Part shown: positions 1 to 8,921 of the stretch, in pieces | Position numbering within the stretch: the stretch's first letter is position 1 | Layout of the letters: every line of letters starts with the position of its first letter | Origin: Candidatus Parvarchaeota archaeon | Lineage (GTDB): Archaea; Nanobdellota; Nanobdellia; Parvarchaeales; Parvarchaeaceae | NCBI GenBank assembly: GCA_023380585.1 | Contig: JAMCRN010000026.1 | Coordinates: 1 to 39,150 of the forward strand | Direction of reading: 5' to 3' | Length of the DNA: 39,150 nucleotides | Translations under genes and position numbers: made by a program | The notes under the pieces: generated by a model | Databases searched by the model: none | The model's input: the letters and a program-made list of their open reading frames with translations, nothing else | Told to the model about the DNA's origin: nothing

Positions 1-1889
1 TACCTGCTTCTTCTTCTACTATAATATACATAGGTTACGCCCCAGTCTCAACGAATTTGTTAAATAGTGTCAATGATGGGGAAGCCCCGCAATTGTCTCC
101 AGTATATGGAGAGTACGATGACGGAGCGAACGTCTTTAACGATTATTTCAATGCGTTGTACCCGTCCAGCGATTTCTTTGTCCAAAGTGGTTACTCCATG
201 TCCCAAGTTGTAACATCATGTGCTTCAAGCACTAACTGTTATTCTAATAAAGTATACTATATAAAATCAACCGGGACCGGAGCTCGCGCCTTTGACGTCG
301 CTTATAGCAAGCCGATACCCGATCAAGCTGCGATAATTTTAGGTTCTAACATCGACACTTCTATATCCACTGAAGGGATAGTTTCTTTAGGCGCAGCCTC
401 TATGTCAACATCAACACCGGGCATAGACTACGCTACCACAAATGGAACCTCATTATCAATAACATATTTGCAAAACGGTGGATTTAGTAGCTCATCTGCG
501 GCAAATTCACCAGGTCCGAATTTTGATGGGATAGAATTAGAATACGTGCCGGGTGCTTCAGATGTTACGGCGCAGCTTGTAAACAAGACCGCAACATTAA
601 GCTATACAAATGTAATCCCTTCATCCTATAGTGCCGGTTTGTATATGGGGATAGCGACCGCGACCTTAAACGTACAAGAATTAGATTACACAAGCTGGAT
701 GGCCGCAGCGGCCTATCCCCCGAATGGAGTAATGCCATCAGTCACATTTATGAGTATAGCTCCCCCAACAAGTATGACTATTTCGACATCTACCGGAACG
801 TACAGCGCTAACACATCGTCCGAGACAGATAATGGCGTTGATTACCTATTTTCTAATCCATCGGTAACTGCTGGCTCGTCCTTTTCTTTCAACTATTGGA
901 AACCAAAATCTGTCATAAATTATGCGAATTTGACTATAACGAACTCACAGACTTCAGCGACTCCGGCGCCATTCCAACAGCTCGTGAATATTCCCAACTC
1001 CGTTTATAATACTTATGCAAATTCGGAACTCAACAACACCGTTTTTTTTAACATTTCTACTGGAGGGGTAATCCCTTCCTGGCTGGAGAGTTACGCATAT
1101 TCGACAAATGCCATGTTCTGGCTGAGGTTTGATAGCGGTATACCAGCGTCAACCTCGATCAAGAGCGTAGGTGTAGGTTTTGCGAAAGCATCGACTAATC
1201 TTTTGAATAATTCTAGTGATGGGGAGGCCCCGCAGCTGTCATCAGCTTACGGGAAGTACGACGACGGGGCGGACGTGTTTAACTTCTATGATAATTTTGC
1301 TGGGACGAGTTTAGGCGATGAATGGCAGATATTCAACCAGGGCAACGGCACATACTCTGTTAATAATGGTTTAACACTCTCAGAGAAAGCATTTAAGACC
1401 CAGATCGACGTGGTCACAATAGCGTCATTTTCTTCTGGAATTTTTGAGGGAAGAATAACTTCACAAAATTATGGCAGTTATCGTGGCACCGGGATGGCAT
1501 TCGACACCGTGCTGCCTACTGATTCAGGAGGACAGCAGGACGGATATTTCTTTATGGCGTCTGATAACGGACGGACTGGCGATGCTGATATATATTCCGT
1601 AGTCTCCGGTGCACAGACATCTGTTGGCTCCGCTTCGGTGAATCCTCCCTCCACACCGTATCTAATGACGGTAGAGTGGCCAAACACCGGAAATGAAGCA
1701 TGGCTAAATAATTATAATACGTATATAACGTCTACAAACACTGCCGTCTCTAAAGGCCCTTCTTATTTGGATCTTTATGCCGGTTCAGATGGAAGTAATA
1801 TAGGGACAATATCATTTTCATATGTCAGAGTAAGAGCCTATCCCCCGAATGGGGCCATGCCTTCCGTATCTTTCAGCAGTGTAGGTTGA
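1..1889 (+). CDS. DUF2341-module surface protein, 5' end outside the window
   Basis: The reading frame is open from base 3 with no stop, and the residues before the first possible start (a TTG at 57) already match the family, so the gene begins left of the window. The visible part holds the end of one DUF2341-like unit (IYIGYAP..., then GEAPQLSPVYGEYDDGANVF), a beta-rich Ser/Thr/Asn-rich region closing with AYPPNGVMPSVTF near 709-750, a linker, and a full second unit from about 960. The second unit has PFQQLV, IPSWLES, GEAPQLSSAYGKYDDGADVF and a ConA/LamG-like region beginning DNFAGTSLGDEWQIF, and closes with RAYPPNGAMPSVSF just before the stop. Composition and many N-glycosylation sequons fit an extracellular protein. 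It is a paralogue of the protein at 23621. It converges on the secretion operon at 1954. Ligand and function are unknown. Confidence 0.85.
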   Translation, partial: PASSSTIIYIGYAPVSTNLLNSVNDGEAPQLSPVYGEYDDGANVFNDYFNALYPSSDFFVQSGYSMSQVVTSCASSTNCYSNKVYYIKSTGTGARAFDVAYSKPIPDQAAIILGSNIDTSISTEGIVSLGAASMSTSTPGIDYATTNGTSLSITYLQNGGFSSSSAANSPGPNFDGIELEYVPGASDVTAQLVNKTATLSYTNVIPSSYSAGLYMGIATATLNVQELDYTSWMAAAAYPPNGVMPSVTFMSIAPPTSMTISTSTGTYSANTSSETDNGVDYLFSNPSVTAGSSFSFNYWKPKSVINYANLTITNSQTSATPAPFQQLVNIPNSVYNTYANSELNNTVFFNISTGGVIPSWLESYAYSTNAMFWLRFDSGIPASTSIKSVGVGFAKASTNLLNNSSDGEAPQLSSAYGKYDDGADVFNFYDNFAGTSLGDEWQIFNQGNGTYSVNNGLTLSEKAFKTQIDVVTIASFSSGIFEGRITSQNYGSYRGTGMAFDTVLPTDSGGQQDGYFFMASDNGRTGDADIYSVVSGAQTSVGSASVNPPSTPYLMTVEWPNTGNEAWLNNYNTYITSTNTAVSKGPSYLDLYAGSDGSNIGTISFSYVRVRAYPPNGAMPSVSFSSVG

Positions 1890-1953
1890 CTTTGGTGATC
1901 AATAGAGCAAAGTTTTATTATCAGGCAACACAGGAGTGGATTTTATCGTCTTT

Positions 1954-4065
1954 TTATATTATATGCGTCGCTGACAGAACCAGTCCTCCGACAGAGGAGA
2001 ACACAAGAGTCACTATGACTGCTACTAATATATAAAGCACTATCGATATCAGCAGCGTCGAAGCTATGTTTTCCCTCAAAAGGACCTTATCCCCCGGTCT
2101 CGATATCCCCGATATAGCGTATCCTATTATTACGCTTAGGGTTATCAAATATATCCCTATTATTACTTGAAAGTCATACAGAGGGATCTCCCCACCACTC
2201 AGGTTAAACAGACTGAATGCGAACGGAAGCACAGAAGAGACTCCTCCGGATGCCGATGTACCACTGTTTATACCGCTCTGGATAGCGCTTATGCTACCAG
2301 AAAGCGACCTTAATACGGTGCCTATCAGCGTTGTTAGCCCTACCACTATCCCTGCCATTACTGGGCTCAACAGCCCGACTTCTACCCTCATTCCAGAAGT
2401 AACTTCTTCTAACAGAGACCTCACCTCTTCTTCTATTCTCTTTAGGTTCGCTAGATGCTTCGAGACATAAAGAGTGGCGGAAGCAGAGTTCTCCACGCTT
2501 TTTCTTGCCGATTCTATAAACACTTTTGTTGAAGCGATTATCATGGGAGATGGGAAGAACCTTGTTGAACCTGTGAGCTTGTCGAAAAAGGCCTCTTTGA
2601 GAGACATACCAAGTTTTCTCATATTGTTCACAGTGACATTGAAAAAATCGGCTATTGGAGTCTTCTTCATGTTGTCGCTTACCTTTATGATAGCGGCTTC
2701 GGGAGGGTAACCCTGCGAAAGGAATGAACCCATCTGAAACAAAGCAGCTCCGAATGAGTCCTCCGCACTCATAAGTTCCTCCTGTGTATCCTTTAGCTGT
2801 ATTACGGATAATTTTGAATATACGTATATGCTTAGTCCGATGCTCGCTGTTACGAATAATGATACGTATATTTGGTCAGGACCGAAAACCCCCAAAAATG
2901 GGGACAAATAAACCACAGGTATAAGTAGCAGGATGAAGACTGCTGCCGCAGGTATCAATGCGTTCATGGCAATTTTCTTTTTTCCGATTTTTAAGAAAAA
3001 GCTGCCGACTTTCGGTAAGTTTGGTATCCCACTTAAGTCTGGCGCGGCGAAACCCGCTGGCCGAGTGGTGAGCTTGTTTCTTATCAAGAAATATATCATC
3101 AATGGGAGCGCAATGTCATACATCAGGGCGAGCAGAATTCCAAAGTCAGGTACGGCTACGAAAGCCATAAGCATCGGAGCAAGTACAAGCCCTAATACTG
3201 GGAGGACCATACCTAGCATGTATACTGTATTGAGTGGCTCTTTAAGAGAAGAAGCATAAACAGTCATAGACTCGAATGTTCCACTCAATATCCGCTGCGA
3301 AGCTTCATCTAGAAGCGCCTGCCTAGTCTCTTCACTTTCCTGAGTAGTAGAGCTTTCTATGAGAAATATTGCATCAGTAAAAGCCGGGCTGCTTTTAGCC
3401 CATCGCATTGAATATTCATCAAGAGCCTCTTTTATGTTTGTGTACTTCCTTGCTGCAGTGTCCCACACTAGTTTCTTTAAGTCCAAAGCCATATAACTGT
3501 TTAGGTTGTCGGAAGCGAACTGTACAGCCTGCTCTAGGTTAGGACTCTGTCGCATGAATATCACTAGATATAATACAAAAGTCACAAGGTCGCCGGAAGT
3601 CTTACTCAATCTTGCGTTCATCTGCTGCTTCGGGAACTGTCTTATCTCTACAAACGCACCTATTCCAAGGAATATTAGGATTATCCCAATCAATGGCTGT
3701 CCTATGATGATTATTGATATCCCGATGATAATCCCCAACAAAAGCGCGAATATCCCAAAGCCGTATAACTCTTTAACTGAAAAATCATATCCTAAGAGAT
3801 AGAGCAGAGTGTTCGCTTTTTTCTCCTCGTCTGGATTTACTTTAAACTTTATGACTCTACCTACAGTACTCGCGCCGAAATTTATTATCTTAGACAACGA
3901 AGAGGGATTCTTTTCCTTGAATATCTTATACTCTAACGATCTAAGTTCGTTTCTGGCGTCCTGGTCCTTCTCAAGTATCTCTTTCGGGATTATCTCCCTC
4001 TGCTGAGAGTATAAATCTACGATTGGCTTTAATGGAGGAGATGTTATCTCTTTTCCTTCAGCCAT
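1954..4065 (-). CDS. TadC/FlaJ-type membrane platform protein of an archaeal type IV pilus-like system
   Basis: A 703-residue protein with a soluble N-terminus and about nine hydrophobic segments (near 99-142, 277-330, 365-417, 563-590, 632-656 and 668-698). Two cytoplasmic alpha-helical T2SSF/GspF-like domains lie between them: the first around 150-275, containing SGDLVTFVLYLVIFMRQSPN, and the second around 425-560, containing AALFQMGSFLSQGYPPEAAI. A duplicated F domain in one long polypeptide is typical of archaeal FlaJ/TadC-like platforms, which anchor the motor ATPase in the membrane. Its start overlaps the end of the upstream ATPase gene by 22 bp, so the two are translationally coupled. 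No pilin or prepilin peptidase lies in this operon, so I cannot tell whether the machine builds an archaellum, an adhesive pilus or a secretion fibre. Confidence 0.88.
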   Translation of the reverse strand: MAEGKEITSPPLKPIVDLYSQQREIIPKEILEKDQDARNELRSLEYKIFKEKNPSSLSKIINFGASTVGRVIKFKVNPDEEKKANTLLYLLGYDFSVKELYGFGIFALLLGIIIGISIIIIGQPLIGIILIFLGIGAFVEIRQFPKQQMNARLSKTSGDLVTFVLYLVIFMRQSPNLEQAVQFASDNLNSYMALDLKKLVWDTAARKYTNIKEALDEYSMRWAKSSPAFTDAIFLIESSTTQESEETRQALLDEASQRILSGTFESMTVYASSLKEPLNTVYMLGMVLPVLGLVLAPMLMAFVAVPDFGILLALMYDIALPLMIYFLIRNKLTTRPAGFAAPDLSGIPNLPKVGSFFLKIGKKKIAMNALIPAAAVFILLLIPVVYLSPFLGVFGPDQIYVSLFVTASIGLSIYVYSKLSVIQLKDTQEELMSAEDSFGAALFQMGSFLSQGYPPEAAIIKVSDNMKKTPIADFFNVTVNNMRKLGMSLKEAFFDKLTGSTRFFPSPMIIASTKVFIESARKSVENSASATLYVSKHLANLKRIEEEVRSLLEEVTSGMRVEVGLLSPVMAGIVVGLTTLIGTVLRSLSGSISAIQSGINSGTSASGGVSSVLPFAFSLFNLSGGEIPLYDFQVIIGIYLITLSVIIGYAISGISRPGDKVLLRENIASTLLISIVLYILVAVIVTLVFSSVGGLVLSATHII

Positions 4066-6284
4066 AGCTCAAAAGCCCTCGTTATGTTACTGCTTTCTGC
4101 GACACCATACTCTGTCTTTAATTTGTTGACTATGTCATAATACTGGTCTATAGCGGACGATACAAACTTGGCTTCCAAGAGCGAAGGGTCCCTAATCTTG
4201 TTTGAATGCTTGACCAGCATGCCAAGGAAATCCGCCCTTCCCTGTATGTTGTCAAGAACCGCATCCCAATTGCCGGCCCAGGTTTCTACGTTTGAAGCTA
4301 TCTCCTTGACCACATAACTGTTGCCTTCTAACAGGTCAGGAGTAGGCCTCAACTCGTCCTTATTTATATCATATTTCACCAGATCAACAAAACCGTTCTC
4401 ATAGAAAGGATCCTGCTCCCAGTCCTTTCTTACTTCGGTTATATTCAACAGCCGCCTCTTTTCAGACAACCTGTCGATCGTCTTTATCTTGTTCACCGAG
4501 ACTATCAGGTCCGTGGCTTTGAAACTGGTGCGCGGGACTCCCAAGTCATTTACCACTCTGTCGAATACTCCGTAAGGGTTCTCTCCGTGTATGGTCCCCA
4601 TAACTACGTTCGAGAGTGCTCCTACTCGCATCGCTTCATACAGCGCCTTTGCTTCAGTGCTCCTTACCTCCCCGACTATAAGAGAGCTGTCTCCGAGCCT
4701 TAATGTCGTCCTTATGCCTTCTTCCGCTGTCATCTCTGCCTTTTCCCCAGTGATTGCACTCTGTACCTTGAGCGGTAGGATGTCATACCCGAGGTCTATA
4801 AAAGAGCTGTAAGGTATCTCCATCGTGTCTTCGACAGTTATTATCCTATATTTCTTCATCAACAGTAGCATCAAAGCCGAGAGCACAGACGTTTTTCCTG
4901 CGCCCCTAGTACCACTTATTAGTATCGTCCTTGCACCTTCCACGCAGAACCAAAGAAGTCCAGCAGCAAAAGGTGACATCATCTTGTTGTTTATGAAGAG
5001 AGGTATCGTCCATGGACTTTCCCTGTGTCTTCTGAATGCGATGCTTATCCCTTCTGGAGAAAGTGGCCTCTGCACTATCGATACTCTTGCATTTATGTTT
5101 TCAGTTATCAATTCTGTGTCCAGCACTGGATGACCTTCATCTAGCGGCCTGCCAGACATTAGACGGAACCTGGAAGCCCATGCTTCCGCTTCCTTAGCGT
5201 TAGGTATTATATTGGTCGAGCACTCCCCGTACTTAGAGTGTTTGACAAAGATAGGAGATTTGCTTATAGGAGAATTTATATATACATCTTCCACTTTGTC
5301 ATCTGTAAGTATTATTTCGCTCATCCCAAAACCAACAGTCAGCCTTACAAGTATATCGGAAAGTTTGTATATGGATTTGAAGTCAAGATTGTAATTATTC
5401 TTGCGATTCATCTCATCTATCATGTCTCTACCTATGTTTCTAAATACGCTTCTCATTCGGATGGCATCTGTGAATTCTGCCTCCTGCGGTCTATAGTCTA
5501 TAAGGCTGTTCCTGACCTGATCGAGTATGTTGTACTCGTCAACATTTAGTAGCAGCTCCGGCGGTGCCATATGGTAGAGATACTGTGACACTCCAGGTAT
5601 TTTGTATATGGTTACTTGTGTCTGGTTGGCAGGACCTATCGTATAACTCTCGACTTCCACCGCAGTGATTGGCGGCTCCAGCATTATCCTTGTGTATGTG
5701 AAGTTTGGCCTTATTAGCGGTTTCAATAGGGCTTTGTAGGGGGTACGATCTCCTATTTTATAGCCTAGTATGAAGTCTGTGCTTTTTTTAATAAAATCCG
5801 TCTTTCCTACCCTTTCCACTAGATCGATAAATTTTCCGAGTAGCCTTTCTGCTTCAGGGGATTCGTCATACTTTGTCTTTACTCTCATCTCCCGCAGAGC
5901 CCTCACACCGAAGACATAGGCGCCTATAGGATCCCTTTTAAATCGCTGGAATAACAGGTAATTGAAGACCGAGACCTCATTCGGGAATTTTTTCTGGACT
6001 ATCTCATCGAAAGTGTTTCCCACATCAGACTCTAACGCGGATTTGTATGAGTCGGCCAAATCATTGAAAAGGTCCGCTTCTTCCTTTACATATATATAGT
6101 TCCTGTCACTGACGATTACTAGCGAAGTCACGTGCCCAGCTTCTATTATTGCATCGGTTATCTTCTCGAATATGTCTTCATTGTCTTCCGGATTAGGATA
6201 AAGGACGCTAAAAGGCACTTTATAGGTAAGAGTTATCTCCCCCTCTTCCCTGGAGATGGTGTAATCTTTTCTCTTTATCTCCAT
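4044..6284 (-). CDS. FlaI/TadA/GspE-family secretion ATPase
   Basis: A hexameric motor ATPase of the type II/IV secretion superfamily, acting at the cytoplasmic face with the TadC-like partner encoded next. A Walker A motif GTRGAGKTS lies at about residues 458-466. An Asp-box region ITVEDTMEIPY is at about 482-492, Walker B-like DSSLIVGEVRSTEA at about 532-545, and a His box TIHGENPYGVFDRV at about 564-577. The N-terminal 300 residues are a divergent family-specific region. The 746-residue length is greater than that of a minimal FlaI (about 550). It overlaps the platform gene by 22 bp and follows the protease gene after 26 bp, giving a three-gene minus-strand operon. The assignment to the superfamily is firm; the exact branch (archaellum, pilus or Tad) is not resolved. 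Confidence 0.93.
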   Translation of the reverse strand: MEIKRKDYTISREEGEITLTYKVPFSVLYPNPEDNEDIFEKITDAIIEAGHVTSLVIVSDRNYIYVKEEADLFNDLADSYKSALESDVGNTFDEIVQKKFPNEVSVFNYLLFQRFKRDPIGAYVFGVRALREMRVKTKYDESPEAERLLGKFIDLVERVGKTDFIKKSTDFILGYKIGDRTPYKALLKPLIRPNFTYTRIMLEPPITAVEVESYTIGPANQTQVTIYKIPGVSQYLYHMAPPELLLNVDEYNILDQVRNSLIDYRPQEAEFTDAIRMRSVFRNIGRDMIDEMNRKNNYNLDFKSIYKLSDILVRLTVGFGMSEIILTDDKVEDVYINSPISKSPIFVKHSKYGECSTNIIPNAKEAEAWASRFRLMSGRPLDEGHPVLDTELITENINARVSIVQRPLSPEGISIAFRRHRESPWTIPLFINNKMMSPFAAGLLWFCVEGARTILISGTRGAGKTSVLSALMLLLMKKYRIITVEDTMEIPYSSFIDLGYDILPLKVQSAITGEKAEMTAEEGIRTTLRLGDSSLIVGEVRSTEAKALYEAMRVGALSNVVMGTIHGENPYGVFDRVVNDLGVPRTSFKATDLIVSVNKIKTIDRLSEKRRLLNITEVRKDWEQDPFYENGFVDLVKYDINKDELRPTPDLLEGNSYVVKEIASNVETWAGNWDAVLDNIQGRADFLGMLVKHSNKIRDPSLLEAKFVSSAIDQYYDIVNKLKTEYGVAESSNITRAFELWLKEKR

Positions 6285-6310
6285 ATATCAATGGATAGTC
6301 CTATAGGCTT

Positions 6311-8731
6311 TTATATCTTAATCCTCTTTTTTTGTCTTCTTTTTCTTTTTATAGATTCGAATATGGTCAGTCCAGCAAGGCCTAAAGTCACTATCCCTAA
6401 GATTAGGTAGATCTGGTATAAGAGCGGGGATATCTGTATGTTCTGGGAGCTTCCGTTCTCATTCTTATAGCTGTATTTAGACCCATAGGCATACACTGTC
6501 AGATTATAGTCTTTTTGGGGGATATTCTGGAATGAGGTCTTACCGAGGAAATTAGTGGAATTATGCACAGAATGGTTACCGATATTAAGTATTACAGAGG
6601 CTCCCACTATAGGTATTCCAAGAAATGTCGACACTGTTATAACAGCGTTATAAACAGGGAGTATTATGGTCTTTGAAATGTTGCTCTGGTCTAATTCTGT
6701 GGGTTTTGGGAGGAGATCAAAGCCGTTGAACACCACATCGTTCACCTTGAAACTGCTATTAAGCGGTACCCACACACTATCATTGAATAAGTATGTAAGT
6801 CCGTCATAAGACACTGATACGTTTTCCGGTATTACGGTATACCCTTGGTCGTTTGAAAATCTCAGTGACGCTCTTTTCTCTTGTATGAAATAAACATAAA
6901 TCAGATTTGGTGCCCTAAAGCTCATATTTTCAAGCCCGTATCTGAATCCAGAGTAATATTCCGGATTTGCTGACACGTTCACCAGGCTATCATGTATAGC
7001 TGCGACTTTTCCGCCGTTCGATACAGTTCCAATGTAAACCGCAGTCAGGTTGGATAATGGTTCGAAGCCGATGAAAGAGACGTTTACTTTCCCACCAGGG
7101 GGACTATCCTTTAAAAAAACATAAGATAGAGGAGTAAGCCTCCATACAAAGCTCACATTCAGAGGCGAGTCGACTGCAAATGACCCGAAATTTTGAAATA
7201 TTGTCGGACCGTCATCTACTCTAAACCCGACGAGGGTATAAGTGACATTGGAAGTATTGTAGTATTTCTGAGAGGATACATTAAGAGTTAGACCATGGTC
7301 GACGAATTCTGTCGTATTAACCGTACCATTTTCAAAGAAGAACTCCACCCTATCCTGCAAAAGATAATTCAAACCCACGCTTCCGGATGCGGAGACAAAA
7401 AATGATATATTTGGAGAGTTTGACGATTCTAAACCGGAATAGTTTTTAAAGATGTAACGCCTTCCATTTATATCATCGGATGAGTAAGCCTTTACTGACA
7501 CTTTTTCCCCGAAGCTGAAATTTAGAGATACACTGTTGCTGTAATTTACCCCATTTATCTGGAATGTTATTCCGCTTAAAGGAACAATAAAATTAATTTT
7601 ATAATTCGTCTTGGACAGTGCCTGGATCAGGCTATAAGCTTTGGGGGATCCAAGCCCTGTAACCATATTATAAGTACCGTCTGCACAGTAGTAGTCGTTG
7701 CATCCACTCGTTATATTGTTGAAAGTAAGGTTTCCGTCGGCGTAATAGACCATATATAGACTTCTGTCTATGAACGCCAGGTCTCCCGCCGTCTTCTGGT
7801 TGATAAGTGCGTCCAAAGCCGACCAACTCGGAGCCGCAACACTAGTACCGAAATATCCTCCCCACGATGAGTTTATATAAGCGCATAGCGCAGTCCCTGC
7901 GTTGAAAGCTACATCTGGTACCATCCTGGCAGTGCTTATGTTCGGCTGGAAGGGAAGCTTACCGAAGAAAATGCTCTCTCCTCCTCCGCTACCGTTCCAA
8001 GCAGTTTCGGATTGGTAAGAGCCTCCGCTACTGACTGATAGTACTGTGCCTCCGACCGAAACCACATTAGGGCTGGAAGCAGGGTAGTTTACATTCAGAG
8101 TGCCCTGCCCGTTGTATGCTCCGGAGTCTCCACTGGCCGCGAATATGTTTATCCCTTTGTTTTCTGCAGAAGACAATATCTGGTTTACCTGTTGTATTCC
8201 TGCATTATTATATTCCAATTCTGTCGCCCCCCAGCTAATTGATATTGTCTGTACAGGTAGATTGTTTACTGTGAAATTTATAGCATTGAAAAGCCATGAA
8301 GAATTAGGTGCGATCACGAGATATATCTTGGCGCCGGGCGCAAGCGAGTGGAAAGTTTCTACGTCTAAAGCGCTTTCCGTTGCCCATTTTTGCGTGTAAT
8401 GTCTAGGCAGTCCGAAAGGATATTCTACCAGAAGATTAGATCCGTTCACGAGCGGTGACAATGAATATTGCGAATCGAATACGTTAAGGTCGGAAATTAG
8501 GGATGGGTCTCCTCTCGCTACGATTATGGCGACGCTCGAGCCGTTTCCATATATTCCTTGTTTAAAAAGGGTATTGAAACCATAAGCATCCTGTATCTGT
8601 GAAGGGGTCAAGAATTGGCATACTGATCCCTGAAAAGGTTCAGATTTGAAATTAAGCATAATGCCATGAGCGACGTTGAAATCAAGCATCAAAAACAATG
8701 TAATGAGCACTATGGTTAGCAGCAATCTCAT
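6311..8731 (-). CDS. Secreted, membrane-anchored sedolisin (S53) serine protease
   Basis: An 806-residue acid-active serine carboxyl protease. Residues 1-22 form a signal peptide. The catalytic domain runs from about 38 to 375 with all four family residues visible: Glu119 and Asp123 (ATESALDVE), Asp202 of the oxyanion site (AASGDSGA) and Ser297 (GYFGTSVAAPSW). The C-terminal half is beta-rich with many N-glycosylation sequons. It ends in a membrane helix near 770-790 and a strongly basic tail, so the protein is anchored facing outward. The usual N-terminal activation pro-domain of about 150-200 residues is missing: the mature-type sequence begins right after the signal peptide. The two Asp ligands of the sedolisin calcium site appear as Asn (FNNITSG near 337-343, TYNMVTGLG near 353-361). 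It heads the operon with the secretion ATPase. A TATA-like ATTAATAATTTAAGC lies at 8752-8766. Confidence 0.9.
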   Translation of the reverse strand: MRLLLTIVLITLFLMLDFNVAHGIMLNFKSEPFQGSVCQFLTPSQIQDAYGFNTLFKQGIYGNGSSVAIIVARGDPSLISDLNVFDSQYSLSPLVNGSNLLVEYPFGLPRHYTQKWATESALDVETFHSLAPGAKIYLVIAPNSSWLFNAINFTVNNLPVQTISISWGATELEYNNAGIQQVNQILSSAENKGINIFAASGDSGAYNGQGTLNVNYPASSPNVVSVGGTVLSVSSGGSYQSETAWNGSGGGESIFFGKLPFQPNISTARMVPDVAFNAGTALCAYINSSWGGYFGTSVAAPSWSALDALINQKTAGDLAFIDRSLYMVYYADGNLTFNNITSGCNDYYCADGTYNMVTGLGSPKAYSLIQALSKTNYKINFIVPLSGITFQINGVNYSNSVSLNFSFGEKVSVKAYSSDDINGRRYIFKNYSGLESSNSPNISFFVSASGSVGLNYLLQDRVEFFFENGTVNTTEFVDHGLTLNVSSQKYYNTSNVTYTLVGFRVDDGPTIFQNFGSFAVDSPLNVSFVWRLTPLSYVFLKDSPPGGKVNVSFIGFEPLSNLTAVYIGTVSNGGKVAAIHDSLVNVSANPEYYSGFRYGLENMSFRAPNLIYVYFIQEKRASLRFSNDQGYTVIPENVSVSYDGLTYLFNDSVWVPLNSSFKVNDVVFNGFDLLPKPTELDQSNISKTIILPVYNAVITVSTFLGIPIVGASVILNIGNHSVHNSTNFLGKTSFQNIPQKDYNLTVYAYGSKYSYKNENGSSQNIQISPLLYQIYLILGIVTLGLAGLTIFESIKRKRRQKKRIKI

Positions 8732-8806
8732 TTCTCTTTTATGATGTGGAAGCTTAAATTATTAATCCTCGATGACGGTAGTGCAGTTTTTTATATAGCA
8801 TACGGT

Positions 8807-8818
8807 ATTTTATTATAC
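8807..8818 (+). promoter_or_regulatory. TATA-like element of the tRNA-Thr/rdgB transcript
   Basis: The AT-rich run TATTTTATTATA sits about 30-40 bp before the mature tRNA 5' end. A second candidate, TTTTTATATAG, lies near 8788-8798. No comparable box can be placed for rdgB alone, because the correct distance falls inside the tRNA. Position-based prediction only. Confidence 0.4.
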
Positions 8819-8846
8819 ATACGGCTGCGAAACTATCTTATGGTAT

Positions 8847-8917
8847 GCCTCTATAGCTCAATGGTAGAGCGCTTGACTTGTAATCAAGCGACGAGGGTTC
8901 AATTCCCTCTAGAGGCT
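8847..8917 (+). tRNA. tRNA-Thr (anticodon UGU)
   Basis: The cloverleaf can be drawn completely. The acceptor stem pairs GCCTCTA (8847-8853) with TAGAGGC (8910-8916), with discriminator U at 8917. The D stem pairs GCTC with GAGC. The anticodon stem pairs CTTGA (8872-8876) with TCAAG (8884-8888) around loop CTTGTAA. The T stem pairs GAGGG with CCCTC around TTCAATT. The anticodon TGT (8879-8881) reads ACA threonine codons. There is no intron and no encoded CCA. The rdgB start codon follows after only four bases, so the two are almost certainly on one transcript. Confidence 0.96.
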
Positions 8918-8921
8918 TAAA

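Noticed and set aside
57-1889. TTG at 57 as the start of the left-edge surface protein
   Set aside because: The frame is open from base 3, and the residues before 57 (IYIGYAP...) match the family repeat, so the protein begins outside the window.
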